Part shown: in pieces, positions 35,425 through 44,135 of the stretch
Layout: the number at the start of each line of letters is the position of its first letter
How positions within the stretch are numbered: position 1 is the first letter of the stretch
Assembly (NCBI RefSeq): GCF_001412085.1
Contig: NZ_LKEV01000001.1
Coordinates: forward strand, 124,001-188,000
Reading direction: 5' to 3'
DNA from: Corynebacterium lowii
GTDB lineage: Bacteria > Actinomycetota > Actinomycetes > Mycobacteriales > Mycobacteriaceae
Length of the DNA stretch: 64,000 bases
Translations under genes and position numbers: made by a program
Notes under the pieces: generated by a model
The model's database searches: none
Told to the model about the DNA's origin: nothing
Seen by the model: the letters and a program-made list of their open reading frames with translations, nothing else

Positions 35425-36516
35425 GTGACCTCCTCTTTTGATCCGAGCGTTCCCTACAACAACCTCCCGCCTCTACCCCCAGCGGTGTCGCTGGAAACGG
35501 TGCCAGTGCTCAAGGCCGTTATTTCTGCTCAAAGACAGCTCGCGGCGCTTGATAAGGCCTGCGAACTCATACCGAACCCGCAGATCATCACCACGACTAT
35601 TCCCTTGCGGGAGGCGCAAGCCTCGTCCAGCATCGAAAACATCGTGACCACGAACGATGAACTCTTTCGGGCGGCCTGGCGAGTGGAAGGGGAGCCTACT
35701 GCGGAAACTAAAGAGACTCTGCGGTACAACGATGCACTTTTTCATGGTCTTGCATTGCTGAAGGAGCGGCCGGTATCAGCCAAACTCGCCGCAGAAATAT
35801 GTTCCGTGCTGCACGGAGTGGAGATGGGAGTGCGTTCTCTTCCGGGAACTTACATTGGTAAGCCCTCTTCCAGGGAACACGTGTACACTCCGCCTGAAGG
35901 CAAGGAAGTGATTGAGGGGCATCTTGCCGCCTGGGAGCGGTTCCTTTATTCGGAGCATGACCTTGACCCTCTGGTGCTCATGGCCGTGGCACATTATCAG
36001 TTTGAGGCCATTCACTCTTTCCACGACGGCAATGGACGCACCGGGCGCATATTGAATATCTTGCTACTCATACAGGAGAACACGCTCCGCCTGCCCGTGC
36101 TGTATCTCTCGGGGTACATCGTGAGAAACAAGGACGAGTATTACCGCACGCTGCGTAGGGTGACCACTCACGAGGAATGGGAACCGTGGCTGCTGTACAT
36201 GGTGCGCGGCGTGGAAGCCGCCGCGCGGGAAGCCACGGAGCTCATCGACCGTTTGCGGGCAATTCAGGAAGGATTAGCCAAGGACATTCGAGCAGCTGGG
36301 CGTGTGGCCTCGCCGGAGAAATTAGCGGAAATACTCATGCGCAACCCTTATGTGCGCATTAGCGATGTGGTGGCCGAGGGGCTGGCACAGCGGCAAACCG
36401 CCTCTGCCTGGCTGGTCAGCCTGGTGGAACTGGGCCTCCTGCGTGAGGTGAAGGTAGGAAGAGAAAAGATCTTCATCAATCACCAGGCGCTGGAGGCGCT
36501 GACGGGGGAGGGGTGA
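35425..36516 (+). CDS. Fic-domain protein (predicted AMP transferase, self-inhibited)
   Basis: A 363-residue protein. An N-terminal domain (DUF4172-like position) carries SSSIEN at 67-72, which matches the inhibitory helix motif (S/T)xxxE(G/N), with Glu71 expected to block ATP binding. The Fic core HSFHDGNGRTGR spans 197-208 and has all catalytic residues (His197, Arg208). A winged helix fills the C-terminus (SDVVAEGLAQRQTASAWL). Such proteins transfer AMP to target hydroxyls; the target is unknown. The GTG start at 35425 has TAAGGTAAGG upstream. It could act as a toxin with its own built-in antitoxin helix. Confidence 0.9.
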   Translation: MTSSFDPSVPYNNLPPLPPAVSLETVPVLKAVISAQRQLAALDKACELIPNPQIITTTIPLREAQASSSIENIVTTNDELFRAAWRVEGEPTAETKETLRYNDALFHGLALLKERPVSAKLAAEICSVLHGVEMGVRSLPGTYIGKPSSREHVYTPPEGKEVIEGHLAAWERFLYSEHDLDPLVLMAVAHYQFEAIHSFHDGNGRTGRILNILLLIQENTLRLPVLYLSGYIVRNKDEYYRTLRRVTTHEEWEPWLLYMVRGVEAAAREATELIDRLRAIQEGLAKDIRAAGRVASPEKLAEILMRNPYVRISDVVAEGLAQRQTASAWLVSLVELGLLREVKVGREKIFINHQALEALTGEG

Positions 36517-36523
36517 GTTGAGA

Positions 36524-36910
36524 CTAAGCCGAGGACTTTTCCTCACGCCCTTCGGTGGGATACTGCAAAAGGTTATCGAATCTTTCATTGGAAAAGATGA
36601 GATATATGATGGCAGCGCTAAAGGGTATGAAGAGAACGGTGATCCACTCACCCTCTATAGCCTTTCCACCAGCGGTTATGATGCAGGCGATTCCCCACAT
36701 TGCAGGAACAAAAGAACTGGGTTTCTTGTCCCTGGTGTATACACCCCACCCTGCTAGGGCGAGCAAACCCAGGGCTAGTCCAATGATCCCGGCTCGTTTT
36801 GCTCCGCTGAACTCTGAAAGTCCAGGAGCGATGATGTCCTGGACAACCATCAAGCAGATGAGCAGACCGATAACGATGTTCCAGAACTGGTATTTGCGCA
36901 GGATATTCAT
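36524..36910 (-). CDS. Four-span membrane protein, unknown
   Basis: A 128-residue protein with hydrophobic segments at about 10-28, 42-60, 68-85 and 90-106, and an acidic C-terminus. I do not recognise the family. The ATG at 36910 overlaps the stop codon of the upstream membrane-protein gene by four bases, so the two small membrane proteins are co-translated and may act together. Convergent with fic, eight bases apart. Confidence 0.65.
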   Translation of the reverse strand: MNILRKYQFWNIVIGLLICLMVVQDIIAPGLSEFSGAKRAGIIGLALGLLALAGWGVYTRDKKPSSFVPAMWGIACIITAGGKAIEGEWITVLFIPFSAAIIYLIFSNERFDNLLQYPTEGREEKSSA

Positions 36911-37287
36911 GGCTTCTCCGATTGTTTCCGGGGATAAGTGAACAACGTTCCCGCCGCAGAAAACGCGAGGCTCAGCCCTGCTATCCCCGCCCGCACAGCC
37001 GTACCACCCTCACTCAACGCATCAGGGTGAACCCCCATATAAACCACCCCACCGACACCCACAACAAGCCCCACCGCGAGCGCAGCTACATAACCCCGCC
37101 GAGGCAGCCAGGAGAGCAGCGGAATGAGCAGGATACTCAGGAAGGCGATGGCTGCCACATCCCAACTGAGCGCCGCCAGTGCGGTAATGCCGATTAAGGA
37201 GAAAAGGAACGCGCCGAATAGCCCCACGGGTAGAACCATGAGTTCTATCAAGGGAAATCTCCACGTGTTTTTCCTCATGCGGTCCAT
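36907..37287 (-). CDS. Four-span membrane protein, unknown
   Basis: About 126 residues, with basic N-terminus (MDRMRKNTWR) and four hydrophobic segments, then a Lys/Arg end (YPRKQSEKP). Starts at 37287, 37278 and 37308 are all possible and none has a strong SD. Partner of the overlapping membrane-protein gene downstream; both proteins have similar length and layout and may be distant duplicates. No function inferred. Confidence 0.6.
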   Translation of the reverse strand: MDRMRKNTWRFPLIELMVLPVGLFGAFLFSLIGITALAALSWDVAAIAFLSILLIPLLSWLPRRGYVAALAVGLVVGVGGVVYMGVHPDALSEGGTAVRAGIAGLSLAFSAAGTLFTYPRKQSEKP

Positions 37288-37354
37288 TGTTACACAGCCG
37301 GAGCGCACTTTTAAGGCAAATATACTTTCGTACCTGCGTCCATTGCGCAGCTAT

Positions 37355-39022
37355 CTACGTTGCAGACCCCGCCACAGAGTCGCCCAACACCACATGCCGC
37401 CGCACAGCCTCTCCTTCCGCACAAGGCTCCAACCACTTACTAATGAGCCACTCATCATGGCTGGTAATAATGAGCGTTCCGCTCCACTCCATAAGAGCAC
37501 GCTCTAGAGATTCGATGGTATCTAGGTCCAGGTAATTGGTGGGTTCGTCGATGATGAGCAATTCCGGCACCTGCTCGCCCGACCCCGAGCCAACAGTGCC
37601 AACAGCCCCACCCACACCAACCGCCAAAGCCAACTGCGCCCGCCGCTGATTCCCAGCAGAAAGCGCACTCAAAGGTGTGTTCCAGAACTTTGGGTGCAAG
37701 AACCCCTTGGCCCGTTCCCCCAGAGGCTCGGACCAGTGTGGGTGATCTGGCCCTGGCAATTCCTGGGGCACAAAACCCACGGCGGCACCGGGCACGTTCA
37801 ACCGAACCTCGCCGCTACCACCGGCAGCAGAATCACCACCCGCTACCCAGCGCAGCAGCGTGGACTTCCCGGCACCATTAGGCCCGGTGATAAGCAGGCG
37901 CTCCCCGGCGCTGAGCTCCGCAGAAACGGGGGCGAGCCGCCCCGGCACGCTGGCCTCTCGCAGGCTGAGCGCAATGTCTCCGCGCTGCACCCCGGCGTCG
38001 GCAAGCACGATCTGGGTGGACTCGTAGCGGGGCTTGCGCACCTCGCGCTGGCGCAGGGCGTCGAGCTTGCGGGCGTCGTTAGTGATGCGCCGCGTGGAGG
38101 TGGCCTGGGCGCGGTCTGCGTAGAACTTCTGCGCCATGCGGGTTTCCGTGCGCGGGGTGAAATCGGCGTGGCCGACGACCTCGGAATCGCGCTGGTGGCG
38201 TTGAATCTCGCGCTTGCGTTCCTGCTGCTGAGCGTGCAATTCCCGGTGTCGCGCGCGGGCCTGCTCCTTGGCATGCAAATAATCCGAGTAGCGCCCGCTG
38301 GTGAGGTGCGCTCCGCCTGCAATCTCGCCACCGGAGGCGGTGGCCAGCGCCTCCCACGCAGTGATATCCAGGTCAAGCACGCCGGTGGCCGTGGCCTCGA
38401 TGAAATCGCGGTCATGGCTGGCAAAAAGCACCGGCCCGGCCCAATCGCGCACCTCCTGCTTGAGGAAGGCGATGGCCTCGGCGTCCAGGTGATTCGTGGG
38501 CTCATCGAGTACCAGGGCCTCCGGGCGCTGCACCAGGAGCAATCCCAGGCGCAGCCGCGCCCGCTGACCAGGGGAAAGGCTGTTCACCGCGCGTTGCTTA
38601 TCGACGCCCCCTAGCCCCAGCCCCGCCAGCACCCTCGCGGTGCGCGCCGGGAGATTCCAGGCGTCCAGGGCAGTGAGGCGGGCGAGCAGAGCATCGTATT
38701 CCTCGTAATTCTCCTCGCTCAGGTTGGCGCTGAGCTCCTCGAAGCGGTGCAGCAGCGCGGTGATGTGGGCGCTGGCGGCGTCGATAGCCTGGGCGATGGT
38801 GCCGTGATCGTTGCTGTTTGCTGGGGTGGTTGCGGGGCCGCGGACCTCGCCTGATTCCGGAGCGAGCGCACCTGTGGCCAGGGCCAACAGGGTAGATTTG
38901 CCCGCGCCGTTGGGGCCGACCACGCAGAGGCGCTGCCCGGGGGCGCAGGTGAAGGAGACGTCCTCCAGCACGGGCTGGGAGGGATAAGAAAAGGAAACGT
39001 GAGAAAAAGAAAGGGCTAACAC
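37355..39022 (-). CDS. ABC-F family ATPase (ribosome-associated, possible antibiotic protection)
   Basis: A 555-residue soluble protein with two ATPase domains in tandem. Each has a Walker A motif (GPNGAGKSTLL, near residues 35 and 385), signatures LSPGQRARLRLGLLL and LSAGNQRRAQLALAVG, and Walker B ALVLDEPTNHLD and LLIIDEPTNYLD. A charged linker of about 90 residues lies between them (ARARHRELHAQQQERKREIQRHQ). No membrane domain is present. ABC-F proteins act on the ribosome; some remove antibiotics. The GTG start at 39022 is decided by GGAGG six bases upstream. The second domain carries a Gly-rich insert (GVGGAVGTVGSGSGEQ). One 13-mer lies inside at 38596. Confidence 0.9.
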   Translation of the reverse strand: MLALSFSHVSFSYPSQPVLEDVSFTCAPGQRLCVVGPNGAGKSTLLALATGALAPESGEVRGPATTPANSNDHGTIAQAIDAASAHITALLHRFEELSANLSEENYEEYDALLARLTALDAWNLPARTARVLAGLGLGGVDKQRAVNSLSPGQRARLRLGLLLVQRPEALVLDEPTNHLDAEAIAFLKQEVRDWAGPVLFASHDRDFIEATATGVLDLDITAWEALATASGGEIAGGAHLTSGRYSDYLHAKEQARARHRELHAQQQERKREIQRHQRDSEVVGHADFTPRTETRMAQKFYADRAQATSTRRITNDARKLDALRQREVRKPRYESTQIVLADAGVQRGDIALSLREASVPGRLAPVSAELSAGERLLITGPNGAGKSTLLRWVAGGDSAAGGSGEVRLNVPGAAVGFVPQELPGPDHPHWSEPLGERAKGFLHPKFWNTPLSALSAGNQRRAQLALAVGVGGAVGTVGSGSGEQVPELLIIDEPTNYLDLDTIESLERALMEWSGTLIITSHDEWLISKWLEPCAEGEAVRRHVVLGDSVAGSAT

Positions 39023-39159
39023 GCCGCACCTCCACGAGGGTGAGAGAGCTTCAAAGGGGGATTGACCTGGGGCTTGTTAGCGAATCATTGTTCTAACCCT
39101 AGCGGTGCGGGGCGGGGAGGGCAAGGGGGCGCATCTATTGTGGAGCAACTATATCAGTG

Positions 39160-39186
39160 GTACCTACTAATATATTCGTACCTACT
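39160..39186. promoter_or_regulatory. Direct-repeat operator before the MFS gene
   Basis: GTACCTACT occurs at 39160-39168 and again at 39178-39186, 18 bases (about 1.7 helical turns) apart. An inverted match, GTAGGTAC, lies at 40532-40539 before the ArsR gene. This suggests one regulator, the ArsR protein itself, binding at both genes. Confidence 0.6.
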
Positions 39187-39201
39187 GAAAGGATGATCCT
39201 C

Positions 39202-40500
39202 ATGGGGACCACCGCGGAGACCGCGCATACTCCCGAAGATCCACCACCAAGCCGCTGGACCTTGCCGCTTGTTCTCATCGCGCAATTCGTTACGCCCATG
39301 TCCATTGCGGGGACGGCCATTGCTCTCCCGAAAATCTCGGCGGACCTCGGAGCGCACCCCACGGCATTGCAATGGGTGGTTAATGGCTTCAATGTGGCCT
39401 TTGCTTTTGGGGTTTTGGCCTGGGGAGCGCTTAGCGATCGCATTGGATACCGGGCTACTTTTGCAATCGGCGGGAGTTTATTTGCAATCGCCAGTCTGCT
39501 CAGCGCGATAAGTTCTTCTCTGCTCTTGCTGGACGGTCTGCGCGCTATCGCAGGTGTGGGTGCCGCTGCCGTTCTTACCGGCTCTAGTTCGATGTTGTCC
39601 AATGCTTTTGAAGGCTCGGCTCGTGCACGAGCGTTTGCTTTATTCGGTACGGTCAATGGGCTCGGTTTGGCATTGGGGCCGACGATTTCTGGGCTACTCA
39701 TTACCGGCTTGGGCTGGCGCGGTGTATTCACTGTTCACGGCCTTATTCTTGCGGTGGTTGTGTTGAACGCTCGGATACTTCCCAGGTCTGCAGTCTCGGG
39801 TGCTTTGGGAGACGCGGCTCCACTATTGGATTGGTCCTTATTGCGTAACCGAGAGTTCCTTGCCATGTGTTTGGTGCCTGTGGCGGGGTCGATCGGTTTT
39901 GTCACGCTGCTTACCTACCTGCCCTCTGCTCTCAGCGCCGTTAAGGATGTCAGCGCAGGACAGGCCGGATTGCTCATGCTCGCTATGACGCTGCCCGTTG
40001 TTATCGCCCCGAGTATTGTGGCCAAACTCGTTGAGTCTGTCCCCTCGGTCACGGTGGGGACTATTATCTATGCAAGTTTGATTTCGCTGGTCCTCGGTAA
40101 TCTTGGGCTCACGCTGCTCACCGAAGATCGCTCCGTGGCATGGATTATCTTGCCCATGATTCTTCTTGGCTGCGGCTTTGGACTTCCCGTTGGTTTGGTG
40201 GACGGTCATGCTCTCCACGTAGTCCCGCCCGAGCGAACGGGCACTGCCGCCGGGCTGCTTAATTTCTTCCGCATTGGTAGCGAGGCCGTTTTTGTCGCTG
40301 GCTATGCGTTTGTGTTGTCAATGCTGATCGGTCAAGAACTCACTGGTAGCGCTGCCGCTGATACGGCTGCGGGGCAACCTGGTCACCCCGATGTCTATAC
40401 AAGTGCATTTGCTACGACCATGTTCATTCTTGCTTTCTTGGTGGTCATTGTCGCTCTCATAATTCTGGCAATTCGGCGTAACCGTGCCGTTAGGGATTGA
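39202..40500 (+). CDS. MFS transporter, drug-efflux type
   Basis: A 432-residue protein with 12 or more membrane spans. MFS motif A-like sequence (LAWGALSDRIGYR) follows the second span, and NGLGLALGPTISGLLITGLGWRGVF lies near the fifth. The layout fits multidrug exporters. The ATG at 39202 has GAAAGG nine bases upstream; the frame extends to 39157 without support. Codon use is less GC-rich than in the flanking ABC-F gene. It is followed by an ArsR-type regulator and shares operator-like repeats with it, so expression is probably induced by its substrate. Confidence 0.88.
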   Translation: MGTTAETAHTPEDPPPSRWTLPLVLIAQFVTPMSIAGTAIALPKISADLGAHPTALQWVVNGFNVAFAFGVLAWGALSDRIGYRATFAIGGSLFAIASLLSAISSSLLLLDGLRAIAGVGAAAVLTGSSSMLSNAFEGSARARAFALFGTVNGLGLALGPTISGLLITGLGWRGVFTVHGLILAVVVLNARILPRSAVSGALGDAAPLLDWSLLRNREFLAMCLVPVAGSIGFVTLLTYLPSALSAVKDVSAGQAGLLMLAMTLPVVIAPSIVAKLVESVPSVTVGTIIYASLISLVLGNLGLTLLTEDRSVAWIILPMILLGCGFGLPVGLVDGHALHVVPPERTGTAAGLLNFFRIGSEAVFVAGYAFVLSMLIGQELTGSAAADTAAGQPGHPDVYTSAFATTMFILAFLVVIVALIILAIRRNRAVRD

Positions 40501-40581
40501 AGGAGCTAACTGGGACTTCTTAAGCCACGTGGTAGGTACTATGAACGTAGAAGTGGCCCCTAGAGCAAGGAACACGTACCG

Positions 40582-40911
40582 GTGCCGGACCAAGATGGAC
40601 ACCCAAGTCTTGATGAATACGACCTATCGAAGGTTCTCCACGCCCTGTCTGATGAAAACCGACGTCGCGTTATTATCCAGCTAGCGTCCGAGCCCGATGA
40701 TGTGGAGCAGTTTTGCAGCGCATGCAAAACCCCGTGGGCTCCCTCGACTCGGACACATCATTTTCGGGTTCTCCGCAATGCGGGTCTCATCTGGCAGCGC
40801 GATGTAGGCAACGGCCGCATGACGCGATTGCGGCGCGCAGATTTGGAGAAAGCCTTTCCCGGGTTGCTCAAGCAGATCATTGACGCAGATCAGGTGCAGC
40901 GGGGGCGTTGA
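40582..40911 (+). CDS. ArsR-family helix-turn-helix regulator
   Basis: A 109-residue winged-helix protein: LSKVLHALSDENRRRVIIQLA is the first helix pair, STRTHHFRVLRNAGLIWQRDVGNGRMTRLRRADLE the recognition helix and wing. ArsR proteins repress genes until metal or another signal is bound. It has two cysteines (CSAC) that might bind a metal, but the classic ELCVC site is absent. The GTG start at 40582 is preceded by AAGGA. Probably represses the MFS gene upstream through GTACCTACT repeats. Confidence 0.88.
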   Translation: MPDQDGHPSLDEYDLSKVLHALSDENRRRVIIQLASEPDDVEQFCSACKTPWAPSTRTHHFRVLRNAGLIWQRDVGNGRMTRLRRADLEKAFPGLLKQIIDADQVQRGR

Positions 40912-41018
40912 TGGGGGTTCTGCGCTCAGTCGGGCCGGCTCTTCCGAACTACCCGATGCGGTCCCACCCTCCTGCTAACCTATGAAGCAGTTTCGGGAGG
41001 GCTGAGAGGAGCAACGCG

Positions 41019-42588
41019 ATGGTGGGTGTAGCAGTGCAACCTGCGGTGTTGGAGTGGGCGCGGCGTCGGGGAGGCGTAACGCCAAGTGCAATCCGTAAGA
41101 AGTTCCGTGACTGGTACGAATGGCTTTCCGGGGAGAAACAACCGAGTATTAAGCGTTTGGAGGATTTAGCGGCGCCCCTTTGGTGCGCTCTTTTTGGAAG
41201 CGCCTCCGGTGGAGGAGTTGCCTATCCCTGATTTCCGCGCGGGGCGCGGTGGCGCTCCGTGGTTTTCTCAAGAGCTCATTGAGACCATTTATCATAATCA
41301 GCGGCGGCAGGGTTGGTACGAGGATTATTTGGTGAACTTGGGGGCCGATGAACCGCGTTCTTTTGTGGGGAGCCAGGCAGGTGCCGCGGTGGCGACGGCC
41401 GCCGCAGCGCTGCGCAGGGCGTTAGATTTTGAGGTGGAAGATCGTGCTCTTTTATCCGGGCCAGAAGCGGCGCGGGGGTACCTCATAGATGCTTTTGAAG
41501 AACTTGGTGGCCTGGTGGTGCTTTCTTCCATGCTGCGTAATAACACTGCGCGGCCGCTTGATATAGAGGAGTTTCGAGGTTTTACTCTTCATTCTTCTAC
41601 CGCTCCTTTAGTCTTTGTGAACTCTGCCGATACGTATGCCGGACAGGTCTTTTCCCTTCTCCATGAGTTTGCCCATGTATGGGCAGGAAATGGCGGGGTG
41701 AGCGCAGGTGGAGATTATTTTGCGCACAGCGATAATGACGCGGAGCGGTGGTGCAATGAGGTTGCGGCGGAAGTGTTGGTGCCTGTGGAGGACCTTGGGC
41801 ACCGATTCCTTCCCGATGTGCCACTTGTGCAGGAATTAGGGCGGCTTGCGCGTGTGTATTGCTGCTCTACCTTGGTGATTCTATTAAGACTCCGAGATAT
41901 TGGCTTGCTCCCGCGTGCAGGTTTTGATGATCTCTACCAAGCCGAGGTGGATCGGCTCATGGAGCATGTGGGTGCCAGCACCAGCTCTGGCGGTAATTTT
42001 TATGCCAACCAGCGTTTTCGCGTGGGGGCCACGCTGGGAACGGCTATTGTGCGGGAAACTCTTGCGGGACATACGCCCATGACGGAGGCACTGAGCCTGT
42101 TGGGCTTTAACTCCACCAATGTTCTTATCAATGCTGCTCGTCTCTATTATTCGCATGACATTGCGCCCCGATTTTGGGATTGGTTGGTAGAGGAACATGA
42201 AAAGGGGAGTGTGGCCTCGATTGATAGAGTAAAAAAGGAAATTGCCGCGGGGAAGGAAGGGTTTTTATGGTCCTGGGCGAAGGGTCTCCCTCATAGTTTT
42301 TGGAGGAAGCCCAGCGATGCCGCCACAGAATCTATGAGAAGACTATCTGGTTGGGTTATGCACCCGGATAGGCTTTATCGCATGGAGGATCGCAATGAGT
42401 TTCTCAGTGTGGCCGATTATTACTTAGTAGCTCAGGCGCATGGGGATGGGCACCGTGTGGTTACCTTTGAACAACCGGCTCCGCAGGCGCGAAAGCGCGT
42501 GAGTATCCCCGATGCTTGTGCCGCACTCGGCGTGGAATACGTTGATCCGTTCCGCGTATATCGCCAACTGGGGCTAAAGCTGAATTGA
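41019..42588 (+). pseudogene. ImmA/IrrE-family metallopeptidase fused to a DUF4411 PIN-like domain, frameshifted
   Basis: Codons from 41019 give an N-terminus typical of ImmA/IrrE proteins (WARRRGGVTPSAIRKKF, IKRLEDLA). Near 41170 the frame is lost; PFGALFLEAPPVEELPIPDF continues in another frame to 42588. The peptidase core has LLHEFAHVWAG with the HExxH zinc site. The last 160 residues resemble DUF4411 (RLYYSHDIAPRFWDWL), normally a separate protein. The fusion lies near STNVLI, where PIN-like proteins carry a catalytic Asp that here is Ser. Either a real pseudogene with a small deletion or a sequence error at CGCCCC; the fusion itself is in frame. Confidence 0.7.
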
Positions 42589-43404
42589 TTTCTCCGCCCA
42601 CAACCGCACCAACTCATCACCCGGACATACGCTTTCAAGCGCGCTCACTGGCACCAAACCCAAAGTAATCAGGTGCATACCGACGTCCCGAACACTGCGC
42701 TCGGCAGCAACAGCAGGGGGCTCCTCCATACCAGCCGCACGCAGCATGATGGCGGTGCTGAGAGTGACCTGTTCCGGTGCAGTACGAGCTATCACGGCCC
42801 GCGCGGCCAGCGGCATGCCGGAGAGGGAAAAGGCGGCCACGGCGCGTTCGATGGCGGCCATGCGGACGGCAGCGGGGGCGTCGATAGCCAAGGTCAGGGT
42901 GTCGGTGAGGGCTTGGGCGCTGGTGGCACTGAGATTTTCGCGCAGGCGTACCATCGCCTCTAGCAGTTCCACGGTTTCCAGGGCCGCCGGGGTAGTGGGA
43001 GTGAGCGGATCGACGGCGAGGTCATCGACGATGCGGCGGGGTTCTCCGGTGCCAAGCCAGGGGTCGGCGTGGCGGAGTACGTGGCGGGCGCGGGCAATCC
43101 AGCGCGCGGTGGGCGAGTGGGCGTCGATAGTGGGGGAGCCGAAGGCGGCGTGGAGCGTTTCGCCGAAGCCCTCGGGGGAGGCGGCGATGCGGGAATCGAA
43201 GCCCTGGCCGGTGAGTACGGAGACGTCTATGTCCAGGCGTTCAGCGAGGAGGGCGATGACCTCGTGATCGGGCAGGCTTTGGCCGGATTCCCAGCGGGAA
43301 ATGGCGCTGGGGGAGCAGATGCCCGCCGCGAGATGGGATTGGGAGAGGCCGCGATCAAGCCTCGCATGGTGCAGACGGCGGCCGAAAGTTGCGGCGGGGT
43401 TCAT
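42574..43404 (-). CDS. XRE-family transcriptional regulator with long C-terminal domain
   Basis: A 276-residue protein. The N-terminal helix-turn-helix is clear: FGRRLHHARLDRGLSQSHLAAGICSPSAISRWESGQSLPD. The rest is alpha-helical and resembles TPR-type sensor domains. The ATG at 43404 is preferred over the upstream ATG 43440: TATTAT ends nine bases before it, as expected for a leaderless mRNA. Its end overlaps the ImmA/DUF4411 gene by 15 bases on the other strand. Target genes unknown; it lies next to a toxin-antitoxin-like gene, which may be coincidence. Confidence 0.82.
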   Translation of the reverse strand: MNPAATFGRRLHHARLDRGLSQSHLAAGICSPSAISRWESGQSLPDHEVIALLAERLDIDVSVLTGQGFDSRIAASPEGFGETLHAAFGSPTIDAHSPTARWIARARHVLRHADPWLGTGEPRRIVDDLAVDPLTPTTPAALETVELLEAMVRLRENLSATSAQALTDTLTLAIDAPAAVRMAAIERAVAAFSLSGMPLAARAVIARTAPEQVTLSTAIMLRAAGMEEPPAVAAERSVRDVGMHLITLGLVPVSALESVCPGDELVRLWAEKSIQL

Positions 43405-43449
43405 GGGGTACATAATAAGGGAACAATAGTGAAGCATCATGGAGGGATA

Positions 43450-44121
43450 TTATCTGCTGGCCATCTCCAATAATATTTTCTCGTGATTGTCTTTTCCGCT
43501 ACGGACTATAAGTGCGTGCAGTTCCCCAGCCTCGTTGGCAGAAAAACCTTCCGTATTGATGATGGAGCTATATCTTTTTCTGCAAGTCTCGTATGAGAAT
43601 TTATTTAAATCTCCAACATTGAATAGGCTGAGCATGCGTCTAGCGTAGGTGCTCCAGATGAAAGTGGGCCTGGAGTATGCAAATAGACGAACGACATCTG
43701 CTGTTTCCGGGCCTATCCCTCTGATGTTGATGAGGGATTCTCGAAGTTGATCGTTCGTCCATTGCTGCACCTTTGAATCTTGCGAAAGGGCATCATTGTC
43801 GAGTATCCATTTTGATAGGGATTGGCAAGTTCGAGCTTTGGACTTCATGAACCCGGAAGGTTGGATGATTTTTTCTAGATCTTCTGTGGTGAGGGAGAGT
43901 AGTTGTTCAGGTGTTTTTATTCCTTTGATGGTGAATAAATTGTTGATAGAGAGTTCCACGTTGGTCCATTGGGTATTTTGGACTAAGATGGCGCCGCACA
44001 TCATCTCGAATGCACTATTTGCTGGCCACCAGTGCTGCTCTCCGTAAATTGAGTGCAGCTTGTTTAAGATGCTCCGAGCGTTCAGCGTCTGGTTGCCTAT
44101 CTGCTCCGAGTTTCGCGTCAT
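43450..44121 (-). CDS. Endonuclease III-like HhH protein with altered active site
   Basis: A 223-residue protein of the HhH-GPD fold. MCGAILVQNTQWTNVELSI and the helix-hairpin-helix LINIRGIGPETADVVRLFA match endonuclease III-related proteins. The catalytic Lys position is Glu, as in alkyl-base glycosylases, but the catalytic Asp (PTxxVDTH in EndoIII) reads PTFIWSTYARR, with Ser. The iron-sulfur cysteines at the C-terminus are missing. It may bind rather than excise damaged bases. GC content is clearly lower than that of neighbours, suggesting transfer. Flanked by an XRE gene and an MFS gene on the same strand. Confidence 0.8.
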   Translation of the reverse strand: MTRNSEQIGNQTLNARSILNKLHSIYGEQHWWPANSAFEMMCGAILVQNTQWTNVELSINNLFTIKGIKTPEQLLSLTTEDLEKIIQPSGFMKSKARTCQSLSKWILDNDALSQDSKVQQWTNDQLRESLINIRGIGPETADVVRLFAYSRPTFIWSTYARRMLSLFNVGDLNKFSYETCRKRYSSIINTEGFSANEAGELHALIVRSGKDNHEKILLEMASR

Positions 44122-44135
44122 AGCAGTCCTTTATA

